Assembly (NCBI GenBank): GCA_900313845.1
Contig: OMTC01000079.1
Coordinates: forward strand, 1-7,608
Direction of reading: 5' to 3'
DNA: 7,608 nt
From: an uncultured Prevotellaceae bacterium
GTDB taxonomy: Bacteria; Bacteroidota; Bacteroidia; Bacteroidales; Bacteroidaceae
Shown: one piece after another, positions 1-4,967 of the stretch
Layout: each line of letters opens with the position of its first letter
How positions within the stretch are numbered: the first letter of the stretch is position 1
Program-made: the position numbers and the translations under genes
Notes under the pieces: model-generated
Told to the model about the DNA's origin: nothing
The model's database searches: none
What the model saw: only the letters and a program-made list of their open reading frames with translations

Positions 1-1965
1 GCTCAAACTGAGGGCGTTGTTGAGAGAAACATAACACCCACCCTGCGTGATGGACGTTTGGTAATTCCAGTTGCTCCAGCCATGAAACGCAAGATAAGTG
101 GCATAGTTCATGATGAATCCGACTCTGGAAGAACGGTTTATATTGAACCAACTGAAGTGGTTGAAGCTAATAACTACATCAACGAGTTGGAAAATGAGGA
201 AAGACGTGAAATCATCCGCATCCTTCGAGAAATTTCAGATACAATCCGACCAGAGATTCAGCAGATGCTCTATAGCTATGAGTTTTTGGCTGACATCGAC
301 TTCATCCGTGCAAAGGCAAAATTTGCTATACAAACTCATTCACTTGAACCAAATATTGAGGATAAGCAAGTGCTTGATTGGAGTATGGCAGTTCACCCTT
401 TGCTCAGACTGGCTTTTGAGAAAAAAGAAGGGAACCACAAGGTCGTTCCTTTAGACATCACTTTGAAAGCACCACACCACAGAATTCTATTGATTTCCGG
501 ACCTAACGCTGGAGGAAAATCCGTCTGTTTGAAAACGGTTGGATTGCTGCAATATATGCTTCAGTGCGGCATGCCAATTCCTGTTGCAGAAAGTAGTGTG
601 TGTGGCATTTTCAAAAGCATATTCATTGATATTGGTGATGAGCAAAGCATTGAAAATGACTTATCTACCTACTCTTCACATCTTATCAATATGAAGATGA
701 TGATGCGTCATTCTGATGCAGCATCCCTACTCCTCATCGATGAATTTGGAGGTGGTACGGAACCAACCATTGGTGGTGCTATTGCTGAAGCAATGCTGAA
801 ACGATTCAATTTCAAACATGCGTTTGGAGTTATCACGACCCACTATCAGAATCTGAAGCATTATGCACAGGAGAATGATGGCATTGTGAATGGTGCGATG
901 CTCTACGACAGACAAGAAATGCGACCTCTTTTCCAACTTCGTATAGGAAATCCAGGTTCATCTTTTGCCGTTGAAATCGCAAGAAAAATTGGAATTCCAG
1001 AGGATGTGATAAAAGATGCATCTGAAATTGTTGGTAGCGAATATATCAGTGCAGACAAATATCTGCAAGATATTGTACGCGACAAGCGCTATTGGGAAAA
1101 CAAGCGTCAAACGATTCATCAGCACGAGAAGAAGATGGAGCAAACGATTGCTCGCTATGAGGAAGATATTCAAAAATTGCAGGAACAAAAGAAGGAAATC
1201 ATTGCGAAAGCAAAAGAAGATGCTCAGCAATTGTTGAAAGAATCCAATGCACGAATTGAACAAACCATTCGAGAAATCAAGGAAGCTCAGGCAGAAAAGG
1301 AACGAACAAAAGGTATTCGTCAAGATTTTGCAGATTTCAAACAAGAAGTACGCGAGATAGATGCTGCCGCTATGGAGGAGAAGATACAGCGACAAATTGC
1401 CAAAATCAAAGCTCGAGAAAAGCGTCGTGCAGAGAAGAAAAACAAACAGCAATCCCCTACTCCAACTCCAACATCCCAGAATGAAACGAAGAAAGAAGAA
1501 GTGGTACTCACAGAAGGTTCTTTTGTTCGTTTAAAAGGCCAATCCACCATCGGACAGATTCTGAAAATGGCTGAAAAAGGGGCACTTGTAGCATTTGGTT
1601 CCATTCAAACTAATGTAAAACTGAATCGCTTGGAACCTTCAGAACCACCTAAAAAAGAGAAGCGTGCTGAAACATTTGTGAGTAGGCAGACTCAAGAAAA
1701 CATTAGAGAAACATCGCTGAATTTCAAATCGGAAATCGATGTGAGAGGTATGCGAGCAGATGAAGCAATCCAAGCTGTCACTTATTTTGTGGATGATGCT
1801 TTGGTAGCATCTGTTTCCCAAATTAAGATTCTGCATGGAACGGGAAATGGAATTCTTCGCACCCTGATTAGACAATATTTATCTACAATTCCTGCTGTGG
1901 TGGATTATCGAGATGAGCATCCTCAATTTGGAGGAGCAGGAATCACTATTGTGGAACTGGTATAA
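1..1965 (+). CDS. mutS2: MutS2 family ATPase with Smr domain (5' end missing)
   Basis: The reading frame is open from the first base, so the start lies outside the window. About 654 residues are present; the family is usually near 780-840, so roughly 150-190 N-terminal residues are missing. Numbering the visible residues from 1: the Walker A motif GPNAGGKS is at 167-174, the MutS signature STYSSH at 222-227, Walker B LLLIDE at 243-248 followed by FGGGTEP, and the switch histidine in TTH is H281. A highly charged coiled-coil runs over about 360-485, a small beta-rich KOW-like segment over about 500-545, and a C-terminal Smr domain over about 577-654 with DVRG (580-583) and HGTGNG (612-617). 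The coiled-coil, KOW-like and Smr parts separate MutS2 from mismatch-repair MutS. Family members bind branched DNA and restrain recombination; in Bacillus MutS2 also acts on collided ribosomes. Which role applies here cannot be told. The DEFGGGTEP version of Walker B differs slightly from the common DELGAGTDP but keeps the catalytic acids. Confidence 0.95.
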   Translation, partial: AQTEGVVERNITPTLRDGRLVIPVAPAMKRKISGIVHDESDSGRTVYIEPTEVVEANNYINELENEERREIIRILREISDTIRPEIQQMLYSYEFLADIDFIRAKAKFAIQTHSLEPNIEDKQVLDWSMAVHPLLRLAFEKKEGNHKVVPLDITLKAPHHRILLISGPNAGGKSVCLKTVGLLQYMLQCGMPIPVAESSVCGIFKSIFIDIGDEQSIENDLSTYSSHLINMKMMMRHSDAASLLLIDEFGGGTEPTIGGAIAEAMLKRFNFKHAFGVITTHYQNLKHYAQENDGIVNGAMLYDRQEMRPLFQLRIGNPGSSFAVEIARKIGIPEDVIKDASEIVGSEYISADKYLQDIVRDKRYWENKRQTIHQHEKKMEQTIARYEEDIQKLQEQKKEIIAKAKEDAQQLLKESNARIEQTIREIKEAQAEKERTKGIRQDFADFKQEVREIDAAAMEEKIQRQIAKIKAREKRRAEKKNKQQSPTPTPTSQNETKKEEVVLTEGSFVRLKGQSTIGQILKMAEKGALVAFGSIQTNVKLNRLEPSEPPKKEKRAETFVSRQTQENIRETSLNFKSEIDVRGMRADEAIQAVTYFVDDALVASVSQIKILHGTGNGILRTLIRQYLSTIPAVVDYRDEHPQFGGAGITIVELV

Positions 1966-1973
1966 ACAAAAAG

Positions 1974-2018
1974 AAAGCACTTTGAAACTTCTCTCATGAG
2001 AACATCTCAAAGTGCTTT
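1974..2018. terminator. Shared bidirectional hairpin terminator between mutS2 and the convergent small-protein operon
   Basis: A perfect 12-bp inverted repeat (AAAGCACTTTGA at 1974-1985, TCAAAGTGCTTT at 2007-2018) starts 8 bases after the mutS2 stop. Its loop contains a second palindrome, TCTCATGAGA (1992-2001). On the plus strand it is followed by a short T-rich run (ACTTTTGC). On the minus strand it is followed by CTTTTTGTTT, a better T-tract, and it lies 27 bases past the stop of the converging operon. It probably ends transcription from both sides. Confidence 0.8.
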
Positions 2019-2045
2019 ACTTTTGCTAATCATTTCGTTCAAGAC

Positions 2046-2294
2046 TTATTTCTTTTTCTTGAAGAAAGTTAATGCTTTGCGGGTGGTTTTCAGAGTTTTG
2101 TAGGCAGTAATGCAATAGGCGGCAAAGCGCACTAATCCCACTTCTGAATGCATCAGTGATTTATTTTGCGGCATGACAGCATTTTGCGAATAGAGCTTCA
2201 TTCTCTTCGTAGATTTATGGATATCATCCAAAACCATGTATTTGGCAAGTTCTAATGCATCTTGCGATTTGATCTTTTTATAGTCAAATTTCAT
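2046..2294 (-). CDS. Small basic protein of unknown function, last gene of the YtxH/holin-like operon
   Basis: I do not recognise this 82-residue protein. It is lysine-rich, with an N-terminal helix-like stretch (about 10-35), a short moderately hydrophobic segment at about 53-68 that is weak for a membrane helix, and a KKKK C-terminus. There is no signal peptide and no catalytic-looking motif. It begins 23 bases after the holin-like gene on the same strand and is followed by a terminator, so it is the last cistron of the operon. The start is well supported by a canonical AGGAGG seven bases upstream. Because it travels with YtxH and holin-like membrane proteins, a peripheral membrane or envelope role is plausible, but that is inference from context only. 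Confidence 0.8.
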   Translation of the reverse strand: MKFDYKKIKSQDALELAKYMVLDDIHKSTKRMKLYSQNAVMPQNKSLMHSEVGLVRFAAYCITAYKTLKTTRKALTFFKKKK

Positions 2295-2301
2295 AGGCTT
2301 T

Positions 2302-2307
2302 CCTCCT
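2302..2307 (-). promoter_or_regulatory. Strong Shine-Dalgarno for the 82-residue protein gene
   Basis: The minus strand reads AGGAGG with 7 bases before the ATG at 2294. It is the only full-consensus Shine-Dalgarno I found among the visible starts. The other genes have A/T-rich leaders without one, as is usual in Bacteroidetes. It fixes the start and suggests independent, efficient initiation within the operon mRNA. Confidence 0.7.
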
Positions 2308-2317
2308 CTACGAAAAA

Positions 2318-2692
2318 TTATTTACGCTTAACGTCCTCGCTAAAGTCTTGTTTTTCGAAGAATTCCTTCATCAAAGAAGAAATAATTGGTCGAGTAACCA
2401 AAGACTTGCGAAGCAGTAACACAATCACTGCAAGAACGAGCAGACACAATCCCACTATGGCATAGCTTAATGCCAGACTGCCTGTGACATGCTCAAGTTT
2501 GGTAACAAAAAACATACTGAAGCAGAAGATAGCAATAGTGCAGAGTCCCACAAGCACACCACCCACAATGAGAATTGTGAGAATGAAAGTAAGTTTGTCC
2601 ACCATTTCAAGCTTGGCATATTGTTGCACAAGCCCCCAAAGGCGCTTACTTTCATCGAGTGTGTTCTGTAAATTCTTGTTATCTTCCGCCAT
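2318..2692 (-). CDS. Holin-superfamily-III-like (DUF1469-type) two-helix membrane protein
   Basis: This 124-residue protein has a charged, cytoplasmic-looking N-terminus with an amphipathic helix (about 8-33, ending in YAKLEMVDKL), two long hydrophobic segments (about 35-63 and 72-94), and a charged C-terminal tail. That layout matches the phage_holin_3_6/DUF1469 group. Despite the name, these proteins are common chromosomal genes in Bacteroidetes, and nothing here suggests a prophage: there is no endolysin and no structural or integrase gene. It sits 14 bases downstream of the YtxH gene and 23 bases upstream of the 82-residue gene, so the three are very probably co-transcribed. The role is unknown; membrane homeostasis or envelope stress is the usual guess for this pairing. 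Confidence 0.8.
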   Translation of the reverse strand: MAEDNKNLQNTLDESKRLWGLVQQYAKLEMVDKLTFILTILIVGGVLVGLCTIAIFCFSMFFVTKLEHVTGSLALSYAIVGLCLLVLAVIVLLLRKSLVTRPIISSLMKEFFEKQDFSEDVKRK

Positions 2693-2706
2693 ATCAACTC
2701 TGAAAT

Positions 2707-2952
2707 TTATTCAGCATCTTCCAAATCCAGAGCGGATTCAACTTCTGCTGTGCCCTTCCTTGTGATATTCTTAATTTCCTCAACCAGTTTGTTGAATTCT
2801 TCTTTATTAAGCTTCACTCCATGACGCTCAAGGGCAACTCTAATTTTTCTGCGCTGGCGTTCTCCTGGTTCTGGAGCAAAAAGAAGACCCAGTGCACCAC
2901 CAATAAGTGCACCACCTACTAAAGAAACAGCAATTGCAATTCCGTTTTTCAT
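2707..2952 (-). CDS. YtxH domain-containing small membrane protein, first gene of the operon
   Basis: This 81-residue protein has an N-terminal glycine-rich membrane helix (about 4-26), immediately followed by LLFAPEPGERQRRKI, the hallmark of YtxH-family proteins (usually GLLFAPxxGxxxRxxI). The rest is a charged helical cytoplasmic tail with an acidic end (DLEDAE). YtxH proteins are related to general-stress genes in Bacillus, but their biochemical function is not established. It is the promoter-proximal gene of a three-gene unit with the holin-like and 82-residue proteins. The leader is A/T-rich and lacks a Shine-Dalgarno. A candidate promoter lies at 3015-3045. Confidence 0.9.
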   Translation of the reverse strand: MKNGIAIAVSLVGGALIGGALGLLFAPEPGERQRRKIRVALERHGVKLNKEEFNKLVEEIKNITRKGTAEVESALDLEDAE

Positions 2953-3014
2953 GTCGTTTTAATTTTTAAAGGGTTACTAATAATGAAATTTATCTCGGTT
3001 TATATTTTATTCCC

Positions 3015-3045
3015 CAAAATTACTACATTTCTAACAAAAAACAAC
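3015..3045 (-). promoter_or_regulatory. Candidate Bacteroidetes-type promoter for the YtxH operon
   Basis: On the minus strand, GTTG (3045-3042), 19 bases, then TAATTTTG (3022-3015). The -7 box matches TAnnTTTG fully; the -33 box matches TTTG at three of four bases. Transcription would start near 3008, leaving a leader of roughly 55 bases before the YtxH gene. Confidence 0.5.
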
Positions 3046-3094
3046 TAAAAATCACATAAATATTTCGTCTTTAACAATTTTTTATTGCTTAGTG

Positions 3095-3126
3095 TTTGGT
3101 TTCTGTTGCATAAAACCGTAAATTCG
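3095..3126 (+). promoter_or_regulatory. Candidate Bacteroidetes-type promoter for the SPOR lipoprotein gene
   Basis: TTTG (3095-3098), 20 bases, then TAAATTCG (3119-3126), which matches TAnnTTTG at all but one fixed base. A start near 3131 would give an A/T-rich leader of about 30 bases. It lies in the 209-base divergent gap and points away from the YtxH promoter. I see no clear operator palindrome between the two. Confidence 0.6.
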
Positions 3127-3161
3127 CAAAGAAATACAACTTTAATCACAAAATTAGCGAC

Positions 3162-3635
3162 ATGAAAAAAATTTTATTTATTGGTTTGGCACTAATTGCC
3201 ACCGTAGCAATGACAGGTTGCAAATCTAAGGAAAGCAACTACAAGAAAGCTTATGAAAAAGCAAAGGCACAGGAAATGGCTCAGCAAACTTCTCAGGAGG
3301 CCGTTTCTGTAACACCTGTTGTAACTCCTGTAAATCCTACAACACCTACAGAGGATAACACAAATGTTCGCTCAGAGCGTCTCAATGTGCTCAACGGTGG
3401 TAACTTGAAAGCTTACAATGTTGTTTGTGGTTCTTTCAAGAGTGCTGACAATGCAAATAATCTTCGTAACACTCTCGTCAACCAGGGCTACAGTGCTCAG
3501 GTGGCTCAAAATCCTGAGACTGGCATGTATCGAGTTATTGCAAGTTCATTCGATGATAAGTCGTCTGCTATCAATTCTCGAAACACTCTTCGTAGCACCT
3601 ACCCTGATGCTTGGCTTCTCTATCGCACCTATTAA
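3162..3635 (+). CDS. SPOR-domain lipoprotein
   Basis: This 157-residue protein starts with a lipoprotein signal (MKK, hydrophobic core 4-16, then MTGC with the lipidated cysteine at C20). A lysine- and glutamine-rich helical stretch (21-45) and a Thr/Pro/Val-rich linker (about 49-65) lead to a C-terminal SPOR domain (about 83-157) with the typical two-repeat pattern (YNVVCGSF, then YRVIASSF). SPOR domains bind peptidoglycan strands stripped of stem peptides, often at division sites, so this is probably a periplasmic lipoprotein attached to a membrane and touching the wall. The residues after C20 (KSKES) are not the acidic run associated with surface export in Bacteroidetes, which favours a periplasmic-facing location (inference). 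It is monocistronic, with its own promoter and terminator, and has a double stop (TAATAG). I would not assign a specific gene name. Confidence 0.9.
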   Translation: MKKILFIGLALIATVAMTGCKSKESNYKKAYEKAKAQEMAQQTSQEAVSVTPVVTPVNPTTPTEDNTNVRSERLNVLNGGNLKAYNVVCGSFKSADNANNLRNTLVNQGYSAQVAQNPETGMYRVIASSFDDKSSAINSRNTLRSTYPDAWLLYRTY

Positions 3636-3691
3636 TAGATTTTCTCATTGAGGTTTAGGATTCTAAGTCCGACACCTTATATATAATATAT

Positions 3692-3728
3692 AAAAGGTTC
3701 GTTTCCATCGTGGATTCGAACCTTTTTT
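3692..3728. terminator. Composite hairpin terminator between the SPOR lipoprotein gene and nspC
   Basis: A 10-bp inverted repeat, AAAAGGTTCG (3692-3701) and CGAACCTTTT (3717-3726), encloses an inner TCCA-TCG-TGGA hairpin separated by TT/TT. On the plus strand it ends in six Ts (3723-3728), a classic intrinsic terminator 56 bases after the lipoprotein stop. It is also just beyond the nspC stop (3738) on the minus strand, where an A/T-rich stretch follows, so it may work in both directions. Confidence 0.85.
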
Positions 3729-3737
3729 ATTCTCTAT

Positions 3738-4949
3738 TTAGCACATTCTGTTTTTATAATCTTCATAGGTGAAGTTTCGATAAAGCTCGAACGTTCCATC
3801 CGAATGAAGCATTCCAATGGCAGGATGATGAATGCCGTTAAACATATTTGTTTTTACCGTAGTGTAGTGAATCATGTCTTCAAATATGATATTCTCCCCT
3901 ATTTCGAGAGGATGATCGAACAACCAATATCCCATGAAATCACCACTCAAACAACTGTTTCCTCCCAAGCGGTAAAGATGCTTTCTGTTGATGGATTCGT
4001 CAATCGAAGAAATATCTTCAATGGTTTCAGCACCTCGCACTGCGGGATGATAAGGCATTTCGAGACAATCTGGCATGTGGCAAGTGAAACTCACATTTAG
4101 GATTGCTGTTTGAATGCCTTTATTTTCAACAATATCTACAACGCGCGAAAGCAATGGTCCCGTTTCCCATGCAAAAGCAGAACCTGGTTCGAGAATCACC
4201 TTCAAGTGAGGATAACGCTGATGAAAACCTTGCAATGTGCTGATGAGTAATCCCACATCATAATCTTTTCGTGTCATCAAATGTCCTCCTCCAAAGTTAA
4301 TCCATTGAATTTGAGGGAACCAAATCGAAAACTTTTCCTCAATATGTTGCAACGTGCGAGCGAAAGCATCTGCCCCACTCTCGCAGTGGCAATGAATATG
4401 AAAACCTTCGATTCCATCGGGAAGAACTGATGGTAGTTGCGAAGCCAATATTCCAAACCTACTTCCTGGTGCACAAGGATTATACAATTCCGTTTCTATT
4501 TCAGAATATTCTGGATTTACCCTCAGTCCAAGTGAAATGACAGAATGAGAAGGCGCCTCTCCCCCACTCTTTTCAATTTGATATTGTTTCACCAGTGGAT
4601 AAAAGCGCTCATATTGACTCAACGAATTGAATGTGATATGGCTGCTGCAACGGAGGATTTCGGGAAAAGTTTCCTCTTCGTAAGCAGGTGAATAAGTATG
4701 AGCGGGACTTCCAAATTCTTCAAATGCCAAACGTGCTTCGTATGGAGAACTTGCTGTAGTATGCTCAATATATTCTCTGAAAATCGGGAAAGATTTCCAC
4801 AATGCAAATGCCTTGAAAGCAAGTATGATTTCCACGTCAGCTCGTTCTGCCACACTCTTGATGAGACTGAGGTTCCTACGTAGCAAATCTTCCTCCATCA
4901 CGTAGCATGGAGAAGGAATGGAGTTGATATTTTCTTCTAAGAGAGACAT
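3738..4949 (-). CDS. nspC: Carboxynorspermidine/carboxyspermidine decarboxylase
   Basis: A 403-residue fold-III PLP decarboxylase, close to full family length. K46 in LAFKAFAL is the expected Schiff-base lysine. HIHCHCES (184-191), the glycine-rich FGGGH (219-223) and EPGSA (254-258) are the PLP-phosphate and pyridine-contact motifs. CLSGD (C333, D337) matches the second-subunit active-site motif, and Y362 is the expected C-terminal PLP contact. The GNSCLSGDFMG wording and overall length fit NspC rather than diaminopimelate, arginine or ornithine decarboxylases. The enzyme removes CO2 from carboxyspermidine (or carboxynorspermidine) in the cytoplasm, the last step of the aspartate-semialdehyde-dependent route to spermidine; gut Bacteroides use the carboxyspermidine form. 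Its partner dehydrogenase is not in this window. It begins 18 bases after the helicase stop on the same strand, so it is probably the second gene of that transcript. No Shine-Dalgarno is visible. Confidence 0.93.
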   Translation of the reverse strand: MSLLEENINSIPSPCYVMEEDLLRRNLSLIKSVAERADVEIILAFKAFALWKSFPIFREYIEHTTASSPYEARLAFEEFGSPAHTYSPAYEEETFPEILRCSSHITFNSLSQYERFYPLVKQYQIEKSGGEAPSHSVISLGLRVNPEYSEIETELYNPCAPGSRFGILASQLPSVLPDGIEGFHIHCHCESGADAFARTLQHIEEKFSIWFPQIQWINFGGGHLMTRKDYDVGLLISTLQGFHQRYPHLKVILEPGSAFAWETGPLLSRVVDIVENKGIQTAILNVSFTCHMPDCLEMPYHPAVRGAETIEDISSIDESINRKHLYRLGGNSCLSGDFMGYWLFDHPLEIGENIIFEDMIHYTTVKTNMFNGIHHPAIGMLHSDGTFELYRNFTYEDYKNRMC

Positions 4950-4967
4950 TGAAATATTGAGAAAAGA

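Noticed and set aside
958..1452. A 164-codon minus-strand frame rich in Leu and Phe that looks like a membrane protein.
   Set aside because: It is the complement of the Lys/Glu-rich MutS2 coiled-coil; such antisense frames always look hydrophobic.
2318..2692. Prophage remnant suggested by the holin-like protein.
   Set aside because: No endolysin, integrase, tail or capsid gene is near, and the gene is embedded in a tidy operon with YtxH; this family is common in chromosomes.
3692..3726. The minus strand contains GGTTCGAATCC, which resembles a tRNA T-loop.
   Set aside because: Only two of the five T-stem pairs would form, no other tRNA arms are present, and the bases are fully explained by the terminator hairpin.
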